In this document: in pieces, positions 51,891 to 60,219 of the stretch | How the letters are laid out: the number at the start of each line of letters is the position of its first letter | How positions within the stretch are numbered: the stretch's first letter is position 1 | DNA from: an uncultured Fluviicola sp. | Lineage (GTDB): Bacteria; Bacteroidota; Bacteroidia; Flavobacteriales; Crocinitomicaceae | Length of the DNA stretch: 64,000 nt | NCBI RefSeq assembly: GCF_946478805.1 | Contig: NZ_CAMLDC010000012.1 | Coordinates: 62,001 to 126,000, forward strand | Direction: 5' to 3' | Notes under the pieces: model-generated | Told to the model about the DNA's origin: nothing | What the model saw: the letters and a program-made list of their open reading frames with translations, nothing else | Databases searched by the model: none | Made by a program: the position numbers and the translations under genes

Positions 51891-51967
51891 AAGATTTAAG
51901 ACTATAGACCAAAGACTTTAGACAGCCCCGTCTTTGGTCTCTCATCTTTCGTCTTAAATCTCGGATT
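51891..51967. repeat. GAC-heptad palindrome, copy 3
   Basis: Left arm 51891-51924 (AGATTTAAGACTATAGACCA and onward), right arm 51929-51967 (CGTCTTTGGTCTCTCATCTT and onward). Unlike copies 1 and 2 it lies between two divergent gene starts (51848 minus and 51986 plus), so it cannot be a simple terminator there. Confidence 0.7.
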
Positions 51968-51985
51968 ATATTTTCAATTCCTTTT

Positions 51986-53302
51986 ATGCGTAAGTTTATC
52001 ATTCAAAACCTTTTGAAAACAATGAATCCGAAAAAAACTCCATGGTATTTTCTATTCTTGCTTATCCTGGCGGGTGAATCGGTATTCATTCTTCCCTTTG
52101 TTCTTTCCCGGGTATTTCGCCCCATTGTATTAGAGGCTTTTGATCTGGACAACTTTCAACTGGGAATCTGTTTCTCAATTTACGGAATTGTGGCACTGCT
52201 ATCTTACCTGTTCGGCGGACCGATTGCTGATAAATTCCCACCGAGAAAATTGATTGCAGTAGCTTTGTGGATGACTGCCTTGGGTGGTTTTATCTATGCA
52301 ACATTTCCGAATTTTACTACCTTGAAAATCCTCTACGGATATTGGGGATTCACCACCATTTTCCTCTTTTGGGCTCCCATGATCAAAGCTACCCGTGTTT
52401 GGGGTGGTTCCACTTCACAAGGAAAGGCATTCGGTTTTTTAGATGGTGGACGTGGATTGGTAGGTGCATTATTTGGAACCATGGGAGTTTTAGTATTTTC
52501 ATTTTTTCTCACTTCTGAAATTTCCCATGCATCCATCCGGGAAAGTCAAACGGCTTTCAGACAGGTTATCCTGATTTCTTCTTCGATGATCATTCTTGTT
52601 GGAATCCTGGTCTGGTTTTTCATGAAATTGGATTCCAAAACGGAACAAGAACTAAAACTGGACAAAATCACCTTTCCCCAAATTCAAAAAGTGATCAGCT
52701 TGCCATCCGTATGGTTATTGATGATTATCATCTTGTGTGCTTATGTGGGGTATAAAATAACCGATGTATTCTCCCTGTACGCACAAGATGTGATGAAATA
52801 CAACCAGGTGAAATCTGCCCAGGTGGGAACATTCCTCCTTTTTATCCGACCAATCATAGGAGTTCTTATCGGGATCCTGGCAGACCGTTGGCAAACCACT
52901 TCCTTGTTATTTGTGAGTTTCATTATAAGTTTCTTCGGAGCGCTCTTATTTGCAATGGGGTTCATTACTGCCTCTAACTCATTCCTGTTTCTCCTTTCGA
53001 TCCTGATTGTAGCAAGCGGTGTTTATGCAGCCCGCTGTTTGTATTTCGCCGTCATGGAAAGGGGTCAGATTCCCCTGGAACTAACAGGGACTGCTGTGGG
53101 ATTGATTTCATTGGTCGGTTTTACTCCTGATATCTTTGCCGGACCGGTGATGGGTTTTTTACTGGATGACTCCAAAGGAATTGTCGGACACCAACATGTG
53201 TTTTGGATGCTGGCCCTGTTTTCGCTGATCGGAGGAGTAGCAGCATGGTTTTATTTTAGATTGTATCACGCACCGAATAAGGAAATTCAGCATAAGAGTT
53301 AA
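51986..53302 (+). CDS. MFS transporter
   Basis: 438 aa with about twelve membrane helices. MFS features: ICFSIYGIVALLSYLFGGPI, ADKFPPRKLIAVALW in loop 2-3 (the conserved D-x-x-x-x-R/K pattern), FLFWAPMIKATRVWGG, QGKAFGFLDGGRGLVGALFG and GVLIGILADRW in the second half. Resembles nitrate/oxalate or sugar-phosphate-type MFS proteins. The start may be the ATG at 51986 or the one at 52022 (MNPKKTPWYF), which gives a more usual N-terminus. Substrate unknown. Confidence 0.88.
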   Translation: MRKFIIQNLLKTMNPKKTPWYFLFLLILAGESVFILPFVLSRVFRPIVLEAFDLDNFQLGICFSIYGIVALLSYLFGGPIADKFPPRKLIAVALWMTALGGFIYATFPNFTTLKILYGYWGFTTIFLFWAPMIKATRVWGGSTSQGKAFGFLDGGRGLVGALFGTMGVLVFSFFLTSEISHASIRESQTAFRQVILISSSMIILVGILVWFFMKLDSKTEQELKLDKITFPQIQKVISLPSVWLLMIIILCAYVGYKITDVFSLYAQDVMKYNQVKSAQVGTFLLFIRPIIGVLIGILADRWQTTSLLFVSFIISFFGALLFAMGFITASNSFLFLLSILIVASGVYAARCLYFAVMERGQIPLELTGTAVGLISLVGFTPDIFAGPVMGFLLDDSKGIVGHQHVFWMLALFSLIGGVAAWFYFRLYHAPNKEIQHKS

Positions 53303-53315
53303 CGATTCATACAGG

Positions 53316-54452
53316 TTAGCTTCCATCTTTGAACTGAACCCCTCCTCCTAAACTAGGATTATAGGGTGTGCTTACACCGTTATCGGTCACTGTCACATTA
53401 ATAGTGGGATCATCGTAATTTTGCACTCCGCCCTTCACATCAATATCTCCCGGTCCGTAAGACGGTGTAGCAATACACTCATAAGAACAATTTTCCTTAG
53501 CCTCATCTTTTCCATCAAAACACTTGTCAAATTCTTTTTCCGCTTCATGAAGGTGGTGACTGTTAGCTGCCGGAGACCCGGGAACAATATTTCCATCTTT
53601 TGCTCCTCCAAGCCCACCCCAACGTTTATTTACGACATGGAGTTGCGTCGCATTCCTGCCTGTATTCGCCTGGTTCACGATCCAACCTGCCCAATCGGAA
53701 TCTCCTGTAATTGTACCGTCCCGTTTCTTTTCTCCCTTATTGTAACTTACTGTATTTTTCGTGCATTCTTCAAAGGTATTTGTACCATTGTTCCCAACCA
53801 CATTAATCTTTCGGGTTGTACCCCTGGCGTAGGCAAAATACTGAATCGGCTGAAGCCCGCTTACCCCCGATATTTCTTTTAACTGAGCCGTCTTATCATC
53901 TGATGAGGTTATTCCGAGCGATTTCGCCCCCATTAAATCTGCTTCTTTCTCCAGTCCTGCATCATCGTTTATGGAAGTTCCCTCGAGTTGAACTGTTGGT
54001 TTTACACGACCTTGAGCCTGCTGGACTACGTGCCATGCTTCATGTGGCAGGTGTTTTTCCTGACCCGAAGCCACATGGATATCCGTTCCCTGCGCATAAG
54101 CGTGAGCCTGCATTTGTGCCGGTTTGGAAGAATTGTAATGCACCTTCACATGGTCCATACTCATTCCCGAAAGTGATTCAACCCCGCTTTTCAATTGATT
54201 CGGCAAGCCTGTATTATTCGCTTTTTCTTTCAACTGCTTTACAGACTCACCCACCGGGCTGCAATCGGCCATACTTTGGCAAGCTTTCAATTGTTTTGAA
54301 TTTTCACTATTTAAAACGGATTGCTGCATCTTATGTTGTCGCCCCACTTCCGGACGGTTATCCACATGCTGATGACTTGCTGTGCCTCCTTCTTTGTTCT
54401 GAGAATCAGTTTGGGAGACTGTTTCATTCCCTTTTGCTACTAATGCGTTCAT
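53316..54452 (-). CDS. Orphan eCIS-type cargo toxin 3: DUF4157 plus His-Me-nuclease-like domain
   Basis: 378 aa. Residues 1-80: polar leader with NSKQLKACQSMAD. Residues 82-178: DUF4157 with HEAWH at 137-141, about 80% identical by eye to that of cargo 1 at 36743. Residues about 255-360: ATQLHVVNKRWGGLGGAKDG followed by NIVPGSPAANSHHL, with His272 and Asn288, then CSYECIATP and INVTVTDNG strands, the same nuclease-like core as cargos 1 and 2. It stands 13.2 kb from the nearest eCIS structural operon end, so it is an orphan cargo, probably loaded into the same particle in trans. Confidence 0.8.
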   Translation of the reverse strand: MNALVAKGNETVSQTDSQNKEGGTASHQHVDNRPEVGRQHKMQQSVLNSENSKQLKACQSMADCSPVGESVKQLKEKANNTGLPNQLKSGVESLSGMSMDHVKVHYNSSKPAQMQAHAYAQGTDIHVASGQEKHLPHEAWHVVQQAQGRVKPTVQLEGTSINDDAGLEKEADLMGAKSLGITSSDDKTAQLKEISGVSGLQPIQYFAYARGTTRKINVVGNNGTNTFEECTKNTVSYNKGEKKRDGTITGDSDWAGWIVNQANTGRNATQLHVVNKRWGGLGGAKDGNIVPGSPAANSHHLHEAEKEFDKCFDGKDEAKENCSYECIATPSYGPGDIDVKGGVQNYDDPTINVTVTDNGVSTPYNPSLGGGVQFKDGS

Positions 54453-54504
54453 AGTGAGAGTTATCGGTTACTCAAACATATCAATAAAAACCGTAGCAAT
54501 CAAA

Positions 54505-54843
54505 TTAAAAGAAGAAACCGATCAAAAACAATAAAAGTCCGCAGAAAATCATAATAGTCGCCACCAACAAGGACCATTTTAAAAAGGCTATAACCAAATC
54601 ATACCTTTCCTGCGTTTCACTTTCCTGAATTTCTTTCAAAACCCTCCTAAAGCGGAAGATAAAACGGATAACCGGAAAACTTTTCTTCTCTTTCTCTCCG
54701 GCTGCTTCTTTTTCATCATTCAGTTGTTTTATATGGGCAACTATCTTGTAATAGGAAAACACGAAAATCAATGTATTCAATATCAAACCTACAACCATCA
54801 ACAGAACTCCCACCAATTGTGCAACATTTATTTCAACATCCAT
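54505..54843 (-). CDS. Small two-helix membrane protein
   Basis: 112 aa from the ATG at 54843; a TTG 6 bp earlier is less likely. Two helices: AQLVGVLLMVVGLILNTLIF and LLVATIMIFCGLLLFLIGFF, with a charged middle (NDEKEAAGEKEKKSF). It lies 52 bp upstream of cargo toxin 3 on the same strand. A toxin-protective or unrelated role cannot be told apart; against an immunity role, nuclease immunity proteins are normally soluble. Confidence 0.6.
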   Translation of the reverse strand: MDVEINVAQLVGVLLMVVGLILNTLIFVFSYYKIVAHIKQLNDEKEAAGEKEKKSFPVIRFIFRFRRVLKEIQESETQERYDLVIAFLKWSLLVATIMIFCGLLLFLIGFFF

Positions 54844-54905
54844 GGTCAATTTTTTAAGTGAATTTTTCTAAAGTGCTAACCGCGCTGATTCAGCGCCTGG
54901 TAATT

Positions 54906-55088
54906 TCAGGATCTATCCTTTTTCTTGGGAACCTTTCCTCCTTCCTTACGCGCTTCCGAAAGTCCGATAGCGACAGCCTGTTTTTTACTTGTGACTTTCT
55001 TCCCTGAACCTGATTTCAGCTTCCCTTCCTTCATTTCATGCATGGCTTTTTCCACTTTCTCACCAGCCTTTTTTCCATATTTTGCCAT
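54906..55088 (-). CDS. DUF6496-family small basic protein
   Basis: 60 aa, Lys-rich: MAKYGKKAGEKVEKAMHEMK, then KSGSGKKVTSKKQAVAIGLS and EARKEGGKVPKKK. This pattern (KSGSGKKVTSRKQAIAIGLSEARKxG) is typical of DUF6496 proteins, probably nucleic-acid-binding or stress-related. Starts the stress-type group of small genes that continues to the right. Confidence 0.85.
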   Translation of the reverse strand: MAKYGKKAGEKVEKAMHEMKEGKLKSGSGKKVTSKKQAVAIGLSEARKEGGKVPKKKDRS

Positions 55089-55294
55089 AACGAATATTTT
55101 AAGAAAATAAGTTAGGACAATTGAAAAAGAGAAAATTCTATTTTTTGTTAAAAGATGCCGGAAGATCTTTTCGGTAAATCACAATTTATTTTAAAACCAA
55201 AAATAATGCAACATCTAGCAAAAGTTGTGTAACTCATCTGGCAGTCCCAGAGGTGAACTTTACGGCAACACGTTCCCATTTCAGAAACACAACT

Positions 55295-56341
55295 ATGGTT
55301 CAGGTTATAAAAGAAGGTATCCTATTGGAAAAAACTGCTCATGATTTTGAAAGTCATGGAGTACTCAATCCGGGTGCAATCCGCGAAGGAAATGTGGTAC
55401 ACTTGTTTTACCGGGCCGTGAAAGCAGGAAATTATTCTTCGATCGGCCATTGCACGCTGGACGGTCCTCATCAAATCGTCAGCCGTAATACGGATCCCGT
55501 TATTTTTCCCGAATTCGCTTATGAAGTTCATGGCGTAGAAGATGCCAGGATTTGTAAAATCGACGATACTTACTACCTGACTTATACGGCTTATGACGGG
55601 GCGAATGCGCTTGGTGCCCTGGCTACTTCAAGAGATTTGAAAACATTTGAAAAACAAGGTGTTATTGTACCTAAGCTCTCCTATCCCGAATTTGAAAGCT
55701 TATTGGAAAAAGCCGGTATTTCAAAAGAACGTTATCTGGGTTATTGCAACTCTGCCCGGTTCATACCGGAAATAACCCAAGCCAATCTGGTATGGGATAA
55801 AGATGTGCTCTTCTTTCCACAACGCATCCAGGGAAAACTGTGTTTTCTTCACCGGATCAAACCGGATATCCAATTGGTGGCGATTGATGAATTAAGTGAC
55901 CTGACTCCCGAATTTTGGGAGACTTATCTTTCGGACCTGGAAAACAATACGGTCCTTGTTCCGAGATACGACCATGAAATAAGTTACATCGGCGGTGGCG
56001 CTCCCCCGATAGAAACAGAATCGGGATGGCTTTTGATTTATCATGGAGTGAAATGTGCTCCGGAAGGCAACATCTATTCGGCTTGTGCATCCTTATTGGA
56101 CATCCATGATCCTAAAAAGGAAATTGCCCGTTTAAATTATCCATTGTTCGAACCTGAGTACCCATGGGAAATCGACGGAGAAGTTGACAATGTTTGTTTC
56201 CCTTGTGGAACCGCACTTTTCGGTGACACACTATACATTTATTACGGAGCCGCAGACGAACAGATCGCTTATGCTTCCTTAAGTCTTTCAGAGCTCATTT
56301 CAGAACTCAAACTAAATACGATTAAAGATGAAACAGTTTAA
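55295..56341 (+). CDS. Glycoside hydrolase family 130 (glycoside phosphorylase-like)
   Basis: 348 aa from the ATG at 55295; an in-frame ATG 42 bp earlier would add a tail of no family resemblance. Five-bladed propeller features: NPGAIREGNVVHLFYRAV, HGVEDARICKIDDTYYLTYT with the conserved Glu-Asp, WDKDVLFFPQRIQGKLCFLH, YIGGGAPPIETESGWLLIYH and the end YYGAADEQIAYASLSL. GH130 enzymes phosphorolyse or hydrolyse beta-mannosides. Its last 14 bp overlap the start of the GT4 fusion, so both are made together. Confidence 0.9.
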   Translation: MVQVIKEGILLEKTAHDFESHGVLNPGAIREGNVVHLFYRAVKAGNYSSIGHCTLDGPHQIVSRNTDPVIFPEFAYEVHGVEDARICKIDDTYYLTYTAYDGANALGALATSRDLKTFEKQGVIVPKLSYPEFESLLEKAGISKERYLGYCNSARFIPEITQANLVWDKDVLFFPQRIQGKLCFLHRIKPDIQLVAIDELSDLTPEFWETYLSDLENNTVLVPRYDHEISYIGGGAPPIETESGWLLIYHGVKCAPEGNIYSACASLLDIHDPKKEIARLNYPLFEPEYPWEIDGEVDNVCFPCGTALFGDTLYIYYGAADEQIAYASLSLSELISELKLNTIKDETV

Positions 56342-58676
56342 CAACAAAAATTCGATGGTACAGCCAATGCTACTGAATCAGATACCTATGAACAATTTAA
56401 AGGTATCAAACCAACAGGTTCCGGTAGTTCTATTGGTCACTTCTTATCCACCCAGAGAATGTGGGATTGCAACTTATTCCCAGGACCTGTTCCATGCTTT
56501 GGAAGAGCAATTTGAACATTCCTTTGAAATACAAGTATGTGCTCTTGAAACCGAACCGATGAACCAAGCTTTTTATCCCGAAGAAGTTGTTTACAGACTT
56601 CAAACGGATCGGGCTATCGAATATGCCGAACTCGCAACTAAAATCAATCAGAATGATCGGATAGACCTATTAGTTATCCAGCATGAATTCGGACTTTTCC
56701 AAACGGAGGATGAAAGCATTTTCCTGAAATTTATCCAAGCTATTGAAAAACCGGTAGTCACTGTTTTTCATACCGTATTACCTTCCCCCGACGGGAAGCG
56801 CAAAGCACTTGTCCGAAACATTTGCCTTTTCTCGGATTCCATTATTGTCATGACGAATCATTCTGCGGAAATCCTGAAAACCGAGTACGCTGTTCCATCG
56901 AAAAAAATAACCATCATTCCTCATGGAACACATTTGGTGCATCACCTGGACAAAGAAGCCCTAAAGCAAAAATATGACCTGAAGGGAAGAACCATCCTCT
57001 CCACTTTCGGACTGCTGAGTTCGGGCAAAGGAATTGACACAACCCTTGATTCCCTTCCCCAAATCATCAATCAAAACCCGGATGTGATCTTCCTGATTAT
57101 CGGAAAGACCCATCCCGGAGTAATTGCAGCGGAAGGAGAAGCATATCGCGACAGCCTGAAGGCCAAAATAAAAGCATTGGACCTGGAAGATCACGTAATT
57201 TTCATCAACAAATACCTTTCATTGAAAGATTTGTTGGAATACCTGCAGCTGACAGACATTTATCTTTTTACTTCACTGGATCGGGATCAAGCTGTTAGCG
57301 GAACTTTTTCGTATGCCATGAGTTGTGGCTGTCCCATCGTCTCCACTCCGATTCCTCATGCAAAAGAGTTCCTGAATGAGGAAACAGGCATAATTGTCGA
57401 TTTTAACAACCCCGACCAATTGGTAAGCGCGGTTAATCGACTGCTGGAAGACGAACCTTTGAGAAATTCGTATCGCATCAACGGATTGGAACGCATTGCT
57501 TCCACTGCCTGGGAAAATTCTGCACTTGCACACGTGGCACTTTTCCAGGAACTGATCCCGGACAAAATACAGTTGCAATACAGTTTGCCTGACATCAATT
57601 TATCACATTTCAGCAAATTGACAACCCGGTTCGGGATGATCCAATTTTCCAAAATCAATCAACCGGACATCAGTTCAGGATATACATTGGATGACAATGC
57701 CCGGGCAATGATTGCCAGTTGCATGTATTATGAAACGACAATGGATGGCGCCAGCCTGGTTGCAATCCGCACCTACCTGGATTTCATTGCATTTTGTCAA
57801 CAACCGGAAGGTGACTTTCTCAACTATGTAGATGAAAATCACCAGTTCACTTCTCAGAATAGCGAAGTAAACCTTTCCGATTCGAATGGAAGAGCAATCT
57901 GGGCATTGGGATATCTGATCTCAAAACAGGCGATTTTACCGAAACATTTTGGGGAACAGGCAAATTCCATACTTCAGATGGCTCTGAAAAGAGTTCACTA
58001 CATGCATTCTCCCCGTGCAATGGCTTTTACTATTAAAGGATTGCACTACAGTAACCTGGAAAATAAGTCTGAAGAGGTGACTACACTAATCAAATTATTG
58101 GCGGACCGATTAGTCGGGATTTACCGTCACGAATCAGAAGAGAACTGGCCTTGGTTTGAAAGCTATCTGACCTATGCCAATAGCGTTTTGCCTGAAGCAT
58201 TATTATATGCCTGGAGGGAAACAGGTGATCAGTTTTATAAATTCGTTGCAAAAACATCTTTCGATTTCCTATTGTCGATGACATTCAACAGAAATGGAAT
58301 CAAGTTGATCTCGAATAAAAGCTGGTTGCATAAGGGCCACAAATCGGAAGAATTCGGAGAACAGCCGGTTGACGTTGCTTACACCATTTTGGCACTTGAC
58401 CAGTTTTACGAAGTCTTCGGCGATATGAGCTATCTTGCAAAATCCCAAAGCGCTTTCAGTTGGTTTCTGGGAAATAATCATTTATCACAAGTCATTTACA
58501 ACCCCTGCACAGGTGGTTGCTATGACGGGCTCGAACAAAAACATGTAAATCTGAATCAGGGAGCAGAATCTACTGTGAGTTACCTGATCGCTAGAATGAC
58601 AGTTGCGAACCAAAAGAAAATGAGAAACACGCGCATCCCCAAGCTGCGTCTGATCGCACAGGAACAAGGCGAATAA
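56328..58676 (+). CDS. GT4 glycosyltransferase fused to a C-terminal alpha-helical domain
   Basis: 782 aa. Residues about 30-410: GT-B fold with LLVTSYPPRECGIATYSQDL, HEFGLF, VFHTVLP, IIPHGTHLVHH, LLSSGKGIDTTLDSLP, and the C-terminal CPIVSTPIPHAKEFL plus NEETGIIVDF nucleotide-sugar site. Residues about 420-782: helical domain beginning LTTRFGMIQFSKINQPDISS, then GYTLDDNARAMIASCMYYE and LSDSNGRAIWALGYLI, like an (alpha/alpha)6 barrel. Paired with GH130 this suggests synthesis or turnover of a mannose-type polysaccharide or storage glycan. Acceptor unknown. Confidence 0.88.
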   Translation: MKQFNNKNSMVQPMLLNQIPMNNLKVSNQQVPVVLLVTSYPPRECGIATYSQDLFHALEEQFEHSFEIQVCALETEPMNQAFYPEEVVYRLQTDRAIEYAELATKINQNDRIDLLVIQHEFGLFQTEDESIFLKFIQAIEKPVVTVFHTVLPSPDGKRKALVRNICLFSDSIIVMTNHSAEILKTEYAVPSKKITIIPHGTHLVHHLDKEALKQKYDLKGRTILSTFGLLSSGKGIDTTLDSLPQIINQNPDVIFLIIGKTHPGVIAAEGEAYRDSLKAKIKALDLEDHVIFINKYLSLKDLLEYLQLTDIYLFTSLDRDQAVSGTFSYAMSCGCPIVSTPIPHAKEFLNEETGIIVDFNNPDQLVSAVNRLLEDEPLRNSYRINGLERIASTAWENSALAHVALFQELIPDKIQLQYSLPDINLSHFSKLTTRFGMIQFSKINQPDISSGYTLDDNARAMIASCMYYETTMDGASLVAIRTYLDFIAFCQQPEGDFLNYVDENHQFTSQNSEVNLSDSNGRAIWALGYLISKQAILPKHFGEQANSILQMALKRVHYMHSPRAMAFTIKGLHYSNLENKSEEVTTLIKLLADRLVGIYRHESEENWPWFESYLTYANSVLPEALLYAWRETGDQFYKFVAKTSFDFLLSMTFNRNGIKLISNKSWLHKGHKSEEFGEQPVDVAYTILALDQFYEVFGDMSYLAKSQSAFSWFLGNNHLSQVIYNPCTGGCYDGLEQKHVNLNQGAESTVSYLIARMTVANQKKMRNTRIPKLRLIAQEQGE

Positions 58677-58695
58677 CTCTTCACGAATTACTGGC

Positions 58696-59184
58696 ATGAA
58701 GAATAGGGCGAATGATTTGATCCAATTGATGCGGGAAGAAGGCTTAACACTTGTTTTAGCCGAAAGCATGACGTGTGGCCTTGCCGCGATGAAACTTTCT
58801 TCCTGCATTGGTGTTTCTGATGTGTTGCTTGCTTCAATTGTATGTTATACACCTAAGGCTAAAATACAGCTGTTACAAGTGAAGCTTGCAACCATCAAGC
58901 GCCATACTTGCGAATCCCGCCAAGTGACACGCCAGATGACCGGAAATCTCGCTAAAATGTTAAAGGCCGACATTTACGCAGCAATTACCGGGCTTGCCTC
59001 CGAAGATGGGAGTGAAACAAAGGACAAACCGGTAGGAACTGTGTTTTATTCAATCCGTTATAACGCAAAAATCCATGATTTCCGGAAAGTATTCCGCGGT
59101 TCACCCTTGGAAATAAAAACCAAGGCTGCATTGTGGTTATACAAACTGATCCTGAAATTGGTCCGGAATGAAAATCCCGATTAA
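58696..59184 (+). CDS. CinA C-terminal domain protein (NMN amidohydrolase-like)
   Basis: 162 aa. LAESMTCG at 21-28 and the following GVSDVLLASIVCYTPKAKIQ, YAAITGLASEDGSETKDKPV, GTVFYSIRY are the CinA_C pattern (usual LAES-T-GG...ITG-AGP). Two changes are seen: the usual A-G-P after ITG is L-A-S. Stand-alone CinA_C proteins deamidate nicotinamide mononucleotide; here activity may be altered. Third gene of the GH130-GT4 group (gap 19 bp). Convergent with DUF6766 with no gap. Confidence 0.82.
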   Translation: MKNRANDLIQLMREEGLTLVLAESMTCGLAAMKLSSCIGVSDVLLASIVCYTPKAKIQLLQVKLATIKRHTCESRQVTRQMTGNLAKMLKADIYAAITGLASEDGSETKDKPVGTVFYSIRYNAKIHDFRKVFRGSPLEIKTKAALWLYKLILKLVRNENPD

Positions 59185-59847
59185 CTACTCACCTGTCTCC
59201 GAGTGTGGCGCATTGACTTTCTTTGATTGGGATGAACCTGCCTGCCGGAGATAAATAGATAAAAAGACAATCGCAAAAATAGAGAGGAATTCACTTTGCC
59301 AGTTCTGGAAAGATTCGAACCAGAATTTGGAGTGACCGAGGTAGGCAAAACAGGTCGTCAGTGGCAGGCCTTCCAAGGATTGTTGTTCGTTGAAATTGAG
59401 AAAGCTTCCATACCAATGAAGTCCGAAGGACAACAGGAACAGCAAAACCAATACGATTGACAGTGAATTTTTGTAAAACAGTAATACAAGACCTCCTTTT
59501 TTTACCGACCAGGGAGAATTCTTCAACGGCTCACATTCTCCATCCTTGTCCTTTGGTTCATCTTCCATGGGGCGCGATTCTGACGATCCTTCCTGTTTCA
59601 TGAAAATGGTTAGTACAACTAACAGTGCCATTTGTAAGAACTCACTTTCCCAATTCTCAAACGTAGCCTGCAGAAAATGCCCACTTACCAGGTATGTTCC
59701 AATACTAGTTGCAGGTTTACCGTAAGTCTCCAGGAAATCATTGTGGTCATTCCATCCGGTATAGATTTGTCCCGACAAAGAACATATCATCAGGAACAGG
59801 AATGTGATCGATAATGCGTTCCGTTTTAGAAAGCCGGGTCTTTTCAT
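59185..59847 (-). CDS. DUF6766-family membrane protein
   Basis: 220 aa, four membrane helices in two repeated halves: LSITFLFLMICSLSGQIYTG ... FENWESEFLQMALLVVLTIF and SIVLVLLFLLSFGLHWYGS ... FQNWQSEFLSIFAIVFLSIY. Both halves share the NWxSEFL motif and R/KQ(E/A)GSS(E/Q)S end, so the protein is an internal duplication. Function unknown; often in stress-response neighbourhoods. Confidence 0.82.
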   Translation of the reverse strand: MKRPGFLKRNALSITFLFLMICSLSGQIYTGWNDHNDFLETYGKPATSIGTYLVSGHFLQATFENWESEFLQMALLVVLTIFMKQEGSSESRPMEDEPKDKDGECEPLKNSPWSVKKGGLVLLFYKNSLSIVLVLLFLLSFGLHWYGSFLNFNEQQSLEGLPLTTCFAYLGHSKFWFESFQNWQSEFLSIFAIVFLSIYLRQAGSSQSKKVNAPHSETGE

Positions 59848-59877
59848 AGAAATGTATATAAGTATTCTGTTTGGTTA

Positions 59878-59904
59878 AAAGGAGGGGGTGCATTTCCCTC
59901 CTTT
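59878..59904. terminator. AAAGGAGGG hairpin upstream of DUF6766
   Basis: Perfect 9-bp stem AAAGGAGGG (59878-59886) and CCCTCCTTT (59896-59904), loop GGTGCATTT, 31 bp before the DUF6766 start. May be a transcript leader structure rather than a terminator. Confidence 0.45.
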
Positions 59905-60016
59905 AACGTTTGATCCATTTACCACGCATGGATCTGCCTAAAATATCTTATTATGGTTTATCTCAGCAAAACTGAGAATCGTGTAACCGGTATTTGATCA
60001 TCTGAACTTTCCAAGT

Positions 60017-60061
60017 ATAAAAGGGGGATCTTAACCTTTCACCTCAATCACCCCCTTTTAT
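60017..60061. terminator. ATAAAAGGGGG long hairpin
   Basis: ATAAAAGGGGG (60017-60027) pairs perfectly with CCCCCTTTTAT (60051-60061) across a 23-nt loop. About 160 bp past the end of the DUF72 gene on the minus strand. Candidate terminator. Confidence 0.45.
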
Positions 60062-60219
60062 CGTAACCTAACTCTTAAACCTCTAGATTTTCTTCAAACT
60101 AAAAGTAGAACGTCGGAAGAATTATCCGCTTATATAATTGTCGAGGGCATTTACATAATTTTGAGATTTGTTAAAATTCCAAAGTCTAAATGCGATTTGC
60201 ATTATTTTAAAGTCAGTTA

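Larger units (their letters stand above)
59848..60219. other. 372-bp intergenic region with two hairpins
   Basis: Between the start of DUF6766 and the end of the second DUF72 gene (both minus strand). Holds hairpins at 59878-59904 (AAAGGAGGG/CCCTCCTTT) and 60017-60061 (ATAAAAGGGGG/CCCCCTTTTAT). No ORF of note between them. Confidence 0.6.
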
